Part shown: positions 1 to 9,695 of the stretch, in pieces | Layout: the number at the start of each line of letters is the position of its first letter | Numbering within the stretch: position 1 is the stretch's first letter | NCBI GenBank assembly: GCA_019671005.1 | Contig: CM033752.1 | Span: 21,398,969-21,462,968 of the forward strand | Reading direction: 5' to 3' | From: Hibiscus mutabilis | Lineage: Eukaryota > Streptophyta > Magnoliopsida > Malvales > Malvaceae | Length of the DNA stretch: 64,000 bases | Notes under the pieces: generated by a model | Told to the model about the DNA's origin: nothing | The model's input: the letters and a program-made list of their open reading frames with translations, nothing else | The model's database searches: none | Program-made: the position numbers and the translations under genes

Positions 1-1301
1 ATGATAATGTTTTAAAGGATGTTTGAAATGATTTTTAATGTAATGTTGAGAAATGGTTTCAATGCATTGATGGTGTGTTGTTTTTGAGCACTCCTCACTA
101 AGCCTAGTGTGCTTACGCTCTCTTTGTCCATCAATGCATAGAATTAAAAACTGGGAAGGTAGCAGGAAGCAAGGGATCAAAACAAGACTTGTTAACCAAA
201 GTATGTTTGAACTAGACTATAAGCAATAAGGGCAATTGGGATTTCCGTTGTTATTTGGGAGATGTTTTGTTGAACTCCATGTTTGAGCAAGTTTGTTTTG
301 TTGCTATTGGGTTGTAATTGGCCTTTATCGTTAGGTTTTGGTGATGGTTTGAAGTTTCATGTTTTACTTGGTTGGTTAACTAGGTTGCATGCCTATAGAT
401 TTACACTTGATGCAAAATGCCATGAAACGATGTTGAATCTGTGATGTAATGTTGTGGCTGGAATTTAGGTTATGTTGGTTGTATGTTAGGGGCACATTAG
501 AATGTTTCAGTAAGGTTGAAAGCTTGTTAAACCAGTTAAAAATGACATTACAGGCCCAGGCGTACCGATAATCGGGGGACCGTATCGATACGACTAGGCA
601 AATTCGGGCAGTTGGGATCGGTACGGGTATGTGCGTACTGGTACGAATAAGCCATTTAAGCTTGGCGTACCGGTACGGGACAAGGTGTATCGGTACAGGA
701 ACTCGTTACTAGAAAGTTGTTTTTTTTGGAAAAACCTATGTATCGAAACAGTGAAGGCTTGTACCATTATGGTATTAATATTTTGCAAGCTGACTTGGCG
801 TACCGATACGATACACAGTGTACCAGTACGGGTGGCTACTCCGTATCGGTACGGCTGTGATCGTACCGGTACCGGTGGCCGTTAATTCTGTTAATTTCAT
901 GGAAAGGAAGTTTTGGATCCTTGCATTTTGGTCCCTAAATTTTGTGGTTGCAATTGAACAAGATCGAATGATCGTTTTGAGCTGAATTTTGACGTGTAAG
1001 CATGTAACCTATCTAATTAAAGGATGCTAACTTAAAAGTGGGCTAAGTCCTCGTAATTTCTAGAAATTGCAATTTGATCCTTGAATTACAATTATATTCA
1101 ATTGGATGTCAATTTGACGCCCGATTGAGCTGAGGCATCACTTGTTGTCAGTATGAACATGTAGGGATTTAATAATGCATCTAGACAAGATAAAAAGAAA
1201 AAAAGGTCGCGGGTTAGGTTCTATCTTTACGGTTTACTTTGGTAAACTAATGTAGCTCGCTCGGTTCGGTCTTGCGACTAGGCCGGGTCGAGGGGCTTAC
1301 A
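1..1301 (+). repeat. 3' part of a Tekay-type LTR (Tek-0), cut by the window edge
   Basis: The stretch aligns by eye with the LTR at 29803-31036 in the same order: the conserved block near 90-140 (CACTAAGCCTAGTGTGCTTACG), the GTACCG palindromic field, and the end motif near 1255-1301 (TAGCTCGCTCGGTTCGGTCTT, then a terminal CTTACA). It ends directly against Athila gag coding sequence with no PBS after it. It is therefore the right end of a + strand element, or a solo LTR, inserted in Ath-1. The rest lies left of the window, so the target duplication cannot be tested. Confidence 0.85.
558..885. repeat. GTACCG/CGGTAC palindromic repeat field in the Tek-0 LTR
   Basis: The motifs CGTACCGATACG, GTATCGGTACGG and the perfect palindrome GTACCGGTAC recur about ten times, with spacers of roughly 5-60 bases. 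They are rich in CpG against an AT-rich background. The same field occurs at the same LTR position in three other copies (17856-18246, 23648-23925, 30350-30625). Function is unknown. A role as a regulatory or silencing target is only inference. Confidence 0.8.
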
Positions 1302-2480
1302 TGCTTGATCATTGGATTTCATGATTGGCAACAAATTATAACGTTCTATAATGGTGTCAATGCACCTACTAGGATAATGATTGACTCGTCGGCCAATAGA
1401 ACTTTGCTTGACAAAAAAGTTGATGATGCTTTTGACATTTTAGACCAGAAAGCCAACTTCGACTACCAGTTCCCAAGGGGGAGATTGAAGCCCATACCTA
1501 AACATTCTAGAACACTCCAGTTAGGTGAATCTCAGACTGTAGCGGCTCAACTCTCTACCATCACAAACTTGCTCATGAACATGCAAGGACCATCCAACGT
1601 CCGAGAGACCAAGGTAGTGCAATACACTTATGAGCATTGCGATGGGGAACATAATTTGAGTGAATGCCCTCAACAACAAGAATTTGGATGCTACATAGGG
1701 AACACCAACTATAACAACAATCTTTATTCCAACACCTGCAATCCAGGGTGGCGGCAACATCCTAATTTTGGTTGGGGAGGTAACAAGGGAAATTCAGAAG
1801 CACAACAAAATGCCACTAATGAACCTCCTGAATTCCAACAAAAGACTCAGAGGTAGAACCAGGGATCTTTTAACTCCAGCTTTAATTCTTTTGGTAATTC
1901 TTATCAAAATTTTATAGACACTACCCATGTTATTATGTAGGATCAAGCAGCCCACTTAAAGAATTATAGTGACATGCTCACAACACAGGCTGCCATGTTG
2001 CAAAATCGATAATCGATCATGCAAAACAACACCGCATCTATACGTTCCTTGCAAACACAAGTTGGGCAGATTGCCCATATGCTAAAAGTGCGACCACCAG
2101 GCAGACTACCTAGTGATACTGAAGTCACTAAGGCCTTAATGCAGAGCAATGCAACACCATCATACTCGTAGTGGCATGCAGCTGAGGACAGAAATGAAGT
2201 TTGGGAAAGATTCTCAAGTAAATCACACTCCACGCAAGCCATCCATCGATGCTCCTACGCTTAAAGAACCAGCTATTGGGTCTGATATAGTGAGTGATCT
2301 TGCTACTGATGGTAAGAAAGATGAAACTGAGGATACCCCTACATCTAGTAAACCACACGACGAGCCAGACCACCACCTACATTCCCACAATGATTGAAAG
2401 CTCAAAAACAAGATATCTAGTACCAGAAGTTTCTAGATATGCTCAGATAATTACACATCAATGTCCCACTTCTAGAGGCC
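1302..2480 (+). pseudogene. gag: Ath-1 gag, C-terminal two thirds (broken)
   Basis: This is the capsid/nucleocapsid part of Athila Gag, which would form the virus-like particle. One frame runs from the Tek-0 junction to a TAG at 1854 and continues readable past further stops to about 2145. Visible parts are the TFYNG-type capsid segment near 1345, a zinc-knuckle remnant near 1635-1675 (C, C, H, C in YEHCDGEHNLSEC), and the plant-specific NNLYSNTCNPGWRQHPNFGW motif near 1710-1770. After it come a QVGQIA block near 2060 and a charged linker up to the protease in another frame. The N-terminus is removed by the LTR insertion. No product is expected. Confidence 0.85.
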
Positions 2481-2489
2481 ATTGATCAG

Positions 2490-3326
2490 ATGCCAATCTA
2501 TGCAAAATTCTTAAAAGAGAACGTGACAAAGAAAAGAAAAGTGGGTGAAGTCAAAACTATTGCTACGGCGGGCGAGTGTGTGGCTGTGCTTAGTGATTTG
2601 CCACCCAAGATGAAAGATCCTGGCAATTTTACCATTCTATGCTCCAAAGGCCATAACTACTCTAGCCGCGCTCTATGTGATCTTGGTGCAAGTGTTTATT
2701 TGATATTGAAATATTTGTTCAAACAACTGGGGATAGGAAAAACTAAACCAACAACCATTATCCTTCAGTTGGCCGATCGATCTCAAATACGACTCGAGGG
2801 TAGAATTGAAGATGTCTTGGTTAAGGTATATATGTTTTTCTTTCTAGCTGACTTTATCATCCTTGACTGCGAGGCTGATTAGAATGCTCTAATTATTTTA
2901 GGGAGACCATTCCTTGCTACTAGGCTTACTGTGATTGATTGTGAAAATGGTGAATTCACCATAAAGATGAACGACCAAAATATCACATTCAACGTCTTCA
3001 GCACACTCAAGTACGTGGATGAATATGAAGATTGTCAGCTCGTAGAAAGTGAAGAAGCCTTCATTGAAGAGAGTTTGCAAGACATGTGCTGCAGCAATGT
3101 GCTTAGCGCTATGGAGCAAGCTAACTTTGATAAGGCCATGCATGCAGCTGAATTAGAAGGTAAGGTTGAGGTTGAGCAATCCAATGTTGTGCTCACCGGG
3201 CCAGGTATGACTTTTGAACTTTTGGATTATGCTAAGTTTAAATCTCCCAAACCATCACCTGTGCATCTATCGGTACTTGATCTTAATCCCCCCACAATTA
3301 AAGTATACATTCTTAGAGGAAAATAA
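2490..3326 (+). pseudogene. Ath-1 retroviral-type aspartic protease and linker (broken)
   Basis: The protease would process Gag-Pol. The active-site block is seen near 2680 as CDLGAS, the form normal for Athila, in which D and G are the catalytic signature. It is followed by LQLADRS near 2765 and the flap/ILGRPFLAT region near 2900. One in-frame TAG (2880) splits the reading frame between these two blocks. The acidic tail (about 3020-3200) leads into the pol linker. The stop makes it non-functional, although the catalytic triad is kept. Confidence 0.85.
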
Positions 3327-3582
3327 TATGTTGTTTGTTGTTTTATTTGTCTGCTTAAACCCTGACCAGGAAGCCAAATTGTTGAATGTGTTATCACAAC
3401 ACAAGAAAGCTTTTGGGTGGAATATAGCTAACTTAAAGGAAATAAGTCCTACTTTGTGTATATATGAGGTTTTGCTTGCAGGCAATCACAATGGCGTAAC
3501 AACTTCACAGTGGAAACTCAATCCAATCTTAAAGACTGTGGATGAGAAGGAGATTATCAAATGGCACAATGGACGTGTTTGA
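3313..3582 (+). pseudogene. Ath-1 pol N-terminal stub before RT
   Basis: After a one-base frame change the sequence reads the linker that precedes Athila reverse transcriptase. It has the HKKAFGWNIANLKEISPT block (near 3400-3455), the LNP segment, and the KEIIKW start of the RT fingers. The homologous block lies at 47524-47868 (Ath-3) and 60206-60620 (Ath-4). It stops at 3582 and none of the RT catalytic motifs follow. The rest of pol is deleted, not just shifted: no RT, RNase H or integrase motif is readable in any frame before 4213. Confidence 0.8.
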
Positions 3583-4212
3583 CTCATATTAGACAACTAA
3601 TGGGATTATAACTCATTGCAACTTTTGGATCAATGCCTAGGCAAGCTTATCTAGACGCTACAATGGGTGGAAATGTTCATTGGAGCACTAGTCCACCGTG
3701 ATAAACACTTTGCCACCTCATTGGATGATTTAAACATCCAGCTTTTACCCTTTTTATTTTTTTTGCATTTTTAATTCCTATAATTTTAGTTTTAAACCCT
3801 TTTTGTTTCCCATTAGGATTTGATTAATCTTTATTTATTTTGGAAGTTATTAAGCAGATATCACAAGAAGTCATTTGATGGTCCCACCAAAGATCAAGAA
3901 GAGGAACTTTGATTGGGACAATATATGAAAAAAAGGGGAAAAGAATAATTGTTTTCATAACATTAACTTTTTTCTATAATTATTAAACTAGGTTTCTCTA
4001 CCCTACTTTACCCTATACACTTTTCATATGCCGCCATACGCCTTCACAATAATTACACACAATTAAGCCCATCTTTCCCCCTTCACCATGCAACTCCAAA
4101 CTCTGCAAATCCTTCATAACCTGAGAAGACCGTGTTTCCTTATCTTTTTACATTCTTGACATTTACTCACATCCTGAACCCTTTCTTCTTTGCACTCTTT
4201 TATCCTTCAAAC
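3583..4212 (+). other. Ath-1 spacer between pol stub and env-like ORF
   Basis: The span is non-coding and AT-rich with T-runs near 3745-3770. It holds the deletion scar of pol and the leader of the env-like ORF. I see no motif of another element and no RNA gene here. Confidence 0.6.
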
Positions 4213-5862
4213 ATGGCTAAAACCAAGAATCACGAAACGTGCCAGTACAAGTGCCTCTCCATTCACCCCAAAACCTACTGGAACTACACCAACCTAGAAA
4301 TCCTCTTTTTCAAAGACTCGTCGCACTACGCTGACTAGAAAAGAAGTTGACCCTCATAAGATCTTTTTTACAATCTGGAGATGGAAGAGAGCTACAAGAT
4401 CCTTCAGAATAGATAGTAATACCGAAAGAAGACTTGGAGTACATCATCACATACAAACTCTAGTTTGACGACAATATCTGCTCCATGATTGAAGCCCATG
4501 GATGGAAAGAGTTTGTCCAGCAACCTGGGCGAATAAATATTTCTTGGGTGCTTTGAGTTCTATATCTACATCACCAAAGTCGGTGACATTACTACATTTG
4601 TCCATGGGAAAAAGGTAAACTTTTCTGGTGAGACAATAAAAAATTTATGCATTATGGGGACTGCATTTGTCCATGATGACTTTGCTTCGACGACGACCAA
4701 TACCACCCATGACGAGGTGCTAAACGATTTATGCATTATGGGGACTGCATGGACATCCAACGCTCACAAGATTGTGAAACAGGTCAACTTGAAGCCAGAC
4801 CCTAAGTATTGGATCCATTTCATGAACATATACATGGGATACCACTCTATGATCCCGCCGATAGGATGCTTTTCTTGCACTCTATACTGATTGGTCAGTG
4901 AATTGATGTTGGGAAAATGACATATGAAACTGTTATGAGCAGAGCAACATCTTTCGGCTGAAACTGGCCTCTACTTTTTCCAACTCTAATCACTGCATTA
5001 TGTAAAAAGGCATAAGTTCAGACTCACCCAGACGAATTGTTCATAGAGGCCTTTACAGAGACTTTCCCAAAGGAGATACCACGGCTTAAAAGGCTTATGG
5101 CCAGTACAATATCCTTTAGTACCGCAGCTACCAATTCTCTGCGTACTGCTATACTTAGCGCCATGACAGAATTATTCAAGCCATTCTTTGAATATGCTAG
5201 AGAAAATAATCTAACCACAAGAGCTGTGCTCAAGCAATTATCCCACGATCTACTAAAGCATTCCTGATGTACCTTGAAAGTTATTTTGTCGAGCCTCATG
5301 CTAACCAATCGCCAAGAGAAGAAAAAAAGAAGAAGAAGATGAAGAAAAAATAGAAAAAGAAGAAAGAGAAGAAGAAGAGGAAGACAAAACACCTCCAAGC
5401 CCTTCGGCCACTGCTTCTAGGACAAGAAAGAGGAAGGAACCCACCGCAGCCTCCATGCCCCGTTGACCTACAAAGGACAAGGGCAAGGCCCCCGTACACC
5501 CAAAATTATCAACTCCCGCTAGCCCAATGCATTTGGTTAGCGGTGACTCTAATGAAGTACAACAATCAGTGGACCTATTTCCTTCTTCCCCTATCAAGAC
5601 ATCACCCACTCCAACTCCATCTACTACTACTCCCAAGACTAGGTATAAAGTCACAACTGGTCAAGTTTTGGAACTGATTGAGGAACTACAATCACAATTG
5701 GGGCATCAACCCAATTTATCCACCTCATCAGACTCTCCTACATCCACCACTGACCTTGCTTCCCCTGCAATCAATCATGTACCACAAGCACATGTTCTGA
5801 CCGTGCCACAAATTAGAAAACGAACAAAAAGCCAGGCACGTCATGCACCATCACCCCAGTAA
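4213..5862 (+). pseudogene. Ath-1 env-like post-pol ORF (broken)
   Basis: This is the extra ORF that Athila elements carry after pol. The family is often annotated as a plant transposon protein; its function is not established. The likely start is the ATG at 4213 (MAKTKN). Readable blocks are KKVNFSGETI (near 4610-4640), LCIMGTAW (near 4730-4750) and LKPDPKYWIHFM (near 4790-4825), then a helical part, an acidic E/K-rich run (5315-5390), a basic RTRKRKEP patch (near 5420) and a Ser/Pro/Thr-rich tail ending with TAA at 5860. It has several stops and frame changes between 4336 and 4560. A 24-base direct repeat (4643-4666 and 4727-4750) sits inside the conserved block. Confidence 0.75.
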
Positions 5863-5968
5863 CTCCCCGAGTTAGTTTTTTTCTTTTACTTTTTTAGTTT
5901 AGCTTTCATTCTGCATTTGCATATTTGCTTTTCCTTAGATTTGTTTTTTCTTTCTTTTCGTTCCTTTT

Positions 5969-6006
5969 TGCATTGGGGATAATGCTCTTCTCAAGTTTGG
6001 GGGAGT
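5969..6006 (+). promoter_or_regulatory. Ath-1 upstream polypurine-like tract
   Basis: A GGGGATAATGC block is followed by CAAGTTTGGGGGAG just after the env-like ORF. It matches in form the true PPT at 6974-7003 and a like tract in Ath-4 (55723-55760). It may be a second plus-strand primer site; that role is inferred. Confidence 0.55.
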
Positions 6007-6973
6007 ACATACCCATATATATTTATTAGGTTAAATTTAGGTTAAATTTAAAAATTAAAAAAGACTTGTAAATAGCCTAATATGTCTGATAGGTTTCCTT
6101 TGCTATGATTCTTTTGATTCTAAAACTGCTTCTGCGTTGATCATGACTTCCTATGATGAATCTATGTTGATGCTTTGCGAGGTGCTAAGAGCTTTTTGTT
6201 TTGAACTTAATGATGAATCTGATGTAGCCCTTAAAAACACATGTTGTATGCACTCTAAAAACTTAAGAAACCTTAGGGAAGCTCTAGGTCGACTTTCTGA
6301 TGCCAAAGCATGAATCACTGTGAATGAACTTAATGCTCAATGTAGCAATCTAAAGGCTTAAAAATCCCATAAAAGTTAAGAAAAATCACTAATACTTGAT
6401 AATATAAACAAAGCTATTGAGGGACACTCTTATATGCATCTTGGAATCTTAGTACCCTAGGTGAGTTGTGTTTGCTCTATTTAACTTTCCCTGGTATGAA
6501 TGATAATACTGGCAAAGAGTGAATGAAAGTCTTCAGGGATGACACAGCTCGTAGGGCTCAGAGATGGGCTGTTTGCTCCACTCCATCTTCAGGTATGAAG
6601 GGTAAATATGATGAGTTGAAGCCTTGAGGATACAATTTTTAAACTTAAAAAGAAAAGGGAGAAAAATAATGTGCTGAAAAGGAAAACAATATGTCGAGGC
6701 AACAATAGAAAGTAACCCTTAAGCTTCTCTAAAGCTATTAAGTGATGAATGCATGTAACTTTGCACACACTGCACCTATAGTAAATTTACTCTTTGGAAC
6801 AAAACTATAAGCTCTAAAGCATTGCATCTTGTTGACATAGCCGAGGAATAAATTATTGCTGCGTGACTTAGAATTTTTGTAATCATAGATTAGTGTAACC
6901 TTAGGACCTATGAGTTGTTTACTATTTTTATTTTCTATTTTTATTTTTCTTGCTTCCGTTTTGCATTGCTTGA
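6007..6973 (+). other. Ath-1 3' non-coding region
   Basis: The region lies between the two polypurine-like tracts. Short coding-like runs without a stable frame are present near 6150-6340. No conserved domain is readable, and no RNA gene or separate repeat was found. Confidence 0.6.
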
Positions 6974-7003
6974 GGCAAGCAACAATTTAAGTTTGAGGGT
7001 ATT
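6974..7003 (+). promoter_or_regulatory. Ath-1 polypurine tract
   Basis: GGCAAGCAAC, TTTAAGTTTGAGGG and then the TGATGAG start of the LTR form the usual Athila plus-strand priming site, directly against the LTR. Confidence 0.75.
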
Positions 7004-8002
7004 TGATGAGTGTGTAAATGATCTATTTTGTATGCCCTTTTTACTTGTCTTTTGCATGTTTTCAAGCCCATATAGGTTGCATTTAGGTTAGATTGTATAT
7101 ATTTTGCATGTAGATAGGGAGTTACACCGTTTGTGCGTTAATGTCATATATATTGGTGCTTTTATGGGAAATGTGGTATTTTTGTGGTGCATGTGTAAGA
7201 CGCTTGACCTTTTCTTTTCCTTGCTTGATAAACTGTCGTACTTAATATTTTTATTATAGACGTTTTAGGCCCAGACACGAGCTAAATACTTTAGTTGGGA
7301 TTATTGTATCCAAGGATTTTATGTTTTGATTACTTTATTGTAATGCTATAGTTGTTCTCTTTATCTATTATATTCATCATTCTTCATGCGTAGCTATTGT
7401 AAGAGCTATCGAGAGAGACCTTTTAACTATTGATTTATGGCTTAATATCGACAGAGTTAGGTTATACAAACGTGAACTGTAGGGCTAAGCTGTTAACTTA
7501 GTCTTAATCTGGCTTAGACATAAGTTTAGGGTTTCAACGACTAAAAGAGAGTTTTTAAACAAATAATAGAGCTTTTAGGGTTCATGCAGACATGTATTAC
7601 CTTAGCTTCAATATTATTAACTTCTAGGCATCGAGAGAGTCAGAAGTTTCTTCGAAAATCCTGTCGAGTAGATAAAGATCTTAATAGTTTACGCATACAT
7701 GTATCGCCAGTTGATGTAGCATCGTAATAAGTATCCATGCATATATCCCTCGCAATAATCTTAGCTTCCATAATTATCTGTTATTTGCCGCAGCTGTTCG
7801 TCTTAATCATAGCTATCTTTAGTTTTAATCGTTTTAGTTTTAATAAATAAGCAAACACCATTGCTTGCAAACACATTCTTAAGCATAAGAACTTCGTATT
7901 TATTTATCCAATCCTCGTGGGTTCGACTCTCTACTTATCACTTTATTACTTGATTCAGCGAGTATACTTGCTCTAAAGTGCATCCTATTCGACGAGGCAT
8001 CA
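7004..8002 (+). repeat. Ath-1 3' LTR
   Basis: The LTR is 999 bases, begins TGATGAGTG and ends GACGAGGCATCA, giving TGATG/CATCA terminal inverted repeats. The PPT directly precedes it. The GTGGGTTCGACTCT block near 7918 is typical of the end of Athila LTRs. No partner LTR is in the window. The five bases after it are GTATT; the matching left copy is lost with the 5' end. Confidence 0.85.
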
Positions 8003-8580
8003 GTATTCAACTTTGTAGAGATCATGTCATGTTCTTTAGTGTTCGTTCATCATTGGGTTGTTTCGAGTCGTAAGACCTTATTCCACCAACTTCAGTTTCA
8101 TACCCAACTTTGTAGGAATCAGATCTCATTCTTTAACATTAGTTCATTTTTGGGTTGTTTATTAGATCATAACTCCTATCTTATCTATATTTTATTATTT
8201 CTATTTATTTAATTGTTTTCTTCACCTGTTTAGAAACGGTCAGGAAACTTAATCGTACTTGAAATTTTCCATCGACTACGAGCATGTATCAGTCTTTCTA
8301 GTAGACTTATTAAAATCTTGGGGGTATTATGACTATATTATAGATATATATTGTAGATTTATCAAGGACTTCAAGAATTAATGAGATAAGTCGTGTGTTA
8401 TGAATTCATGCCTATTTTAAAAAGTTTGATATGTTCACTTAGTTAAGTGAATAACTATTCACTTTCGCTATGTACTAGTTCAAGGTACGTTCAGTAGTGC
8501 TTTATCGGTTAATCTCACTATTGCTCTTCTTGAATTTTAACTTCAAAATTTCCCAATTTTTACAAAACAATTCTTATTAG
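8003..8580. repeat. Unassigned DNA with an imperfect tandem duplication (8008-8165)
   Basis: A block of about 57 bases at 8008-8064 (CAACTTTGTAGAGATCAT to GGGTTGTTT) recurs at 8107-8163 with roughly a quarter of bases changed, a period near 99. No gene or element ends are evident in the rest of the span. Confidence 0.6.
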
Positions 8581-9695
8581 TGGGGAATATTGATAATGAC
8601 AAAGAATTGTGAGGCATGTAAATCCCACATTGTGCAAGAAAGTTCTTTTGAAGGGTATTTGAAAAATCTTTTATTCCCCTCCTTGTTGAATGATTGAAAA
8701 AGCCCTTGCACGCACGCATCGCCGTCGTTTGGCCTGCTTGACTCGGTTCAGTTTGCAAAAGAATCATTCTCTTTTCTATTTACAGTCCTCAGTTTTGAAA
8801 CATTTTAGGCAAAAATATATGATTTTTTTCTAATTTAAATCCGGATTTAATACATTATTAGGAGAAAAACTTCAATACACAGTCGGTGTAAACTTTAGTT
8901 TATATAGACCTTTTAGTTTTAGGGGTTAGGGGTTTAGTTTAAGGTTTAGAGGTTTGAGTTGTAGGGTTTAGAATTTAAGGTTAGTGTTTAGAATTTAGAA
9001 TTTAGAATTTAGGGTTTAGGGTTTGGGGTTTAGTTTCTTAGGGTTTAGGTTTAATTTTGATTTATAGTGTAAATACACATGCTTGTGTAAAATTAATTTT
9101 ACACAACTTGTGTATCAAAGTTTTACCCTATTATTAATACAAGAAATATTTGGATTACTTCAACATAATTTTCGACTGTTACAACAACTACTGCAACATC
9201 AAATTCAACCTTTATTTCAGATATTTATTTTGCTAAAATTAAAACGTTTTCCTGACTATTGACAGAAAATGCATTTAAACTGGTTTAATACTGTATTTGC
9301 AATGGGCACTTTTTCCCTCATTTTCATCCTACAAATATAGAGCATTGGGTTTCATTTCAAATCATCTCAAGAAAAACAAAATATTTTCTAAACATATTTT
9401 TGCTCTCTGCTTTTTAAACATTGTTTTCCTCGGTTTTCTTTCTACTTTTTAAGCACCATTTTCAAAATATGATCTTGAGAGAAGAAGAATACCATCTTTG
9501 TCCGCTTCAGTTTTTTGGTGTATGAATCCTGGTAGAGAATGTGCAAACTCGGGAGCGTCTAGTGCATGGGTTACACTAATCGGACGTATTTACTTCTACG
9601 ATTGTGGTTTACCACGAAACAATCTTGTGTTTGATTATTTTATTTATTTGTTTTGTCGGTGTTAATGCCTCATTTTGTAGTATATTTTACCAACA
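8581..9695 (+). mobile_element. Possible solo LTR of a Ty1/copia-type element
   Basis: The span starts around TGGGGAATATTG, has a CCCACATTG block near 8625, and ends with GGGAGCGTCTAGTGCATGG, CGATTGTGGTTTACCACG and TTTTACCAACA. That overall style is one I recognise from plant copia LTRs. No PBS or coding region follows, so it would be solo. The left end is uncertain and I could not find a matching five-base duplication. A MITE (8855-9133) lies inside it. Confidence 0.35.
8855..9133. mobile_element. 279-bp MITE (hAT-like by TSD) with telomere-like interior
   Basis: An exact eight-base direct repeat TTAATACA flanks the element (8847-8854 and 9134-9141). The ends are imperfect inverted repeats: the left reads TTAGGAGAAAAACTTCAATACAC and the right, reversed, reads AATAGGGTAAAACTTTGATACAC. 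The interior from about 8925 to 9055 is a degenerate run of TTTAGGG, TTTAGAATT and related heptamers. An eight-base duplication fits the hAT superfamily. There is no coding capacity. Confidence 0.75.

Larger units (their letters stand above)
1302..8002 (+). mobile_element. Ath-1: Athila-type Ty3/gypsy element, 5' end lost, 3' LTR present
   Basis: The order is gag, aspartic protease, the first residues of the pol linker, a large gap, env-like ORF, two polypurine tracts and a 3' LTR, all on +. The 5' LTR and start of gag are missing because the Tek-0 LTR sits in gag. About 2.5-3 kb of RT, RNase H and integrase expected between 3582 and 4213 is absent. The LTR differs from those of Ath-2, Ath-3 and Ath-4, so it is a separate family. 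Confidence 0.85.

Noticed and set aside
558..885. CRISPR-like array of regularly spaced repeats
   Set aside because: Spacing is irregular, units are short palindromes that vary, and the context is a plant LTR.
5024..5398. Minus-strand ORF rich in Leu/Phe/Ser opposite the Ath-1 env-like ORF (membrane protein look)
   Set aside because: It is the shadow of the GA-rich, Glu/Lys-coding run at 5315-5390 on the + strand.
8925..9055. True interstitial telomere from a chromosome fusion
   Set aside because: The heptamers are degenerate, short, and enclosed by MITE ends with an 8-bp duplication, so transposition explains them.
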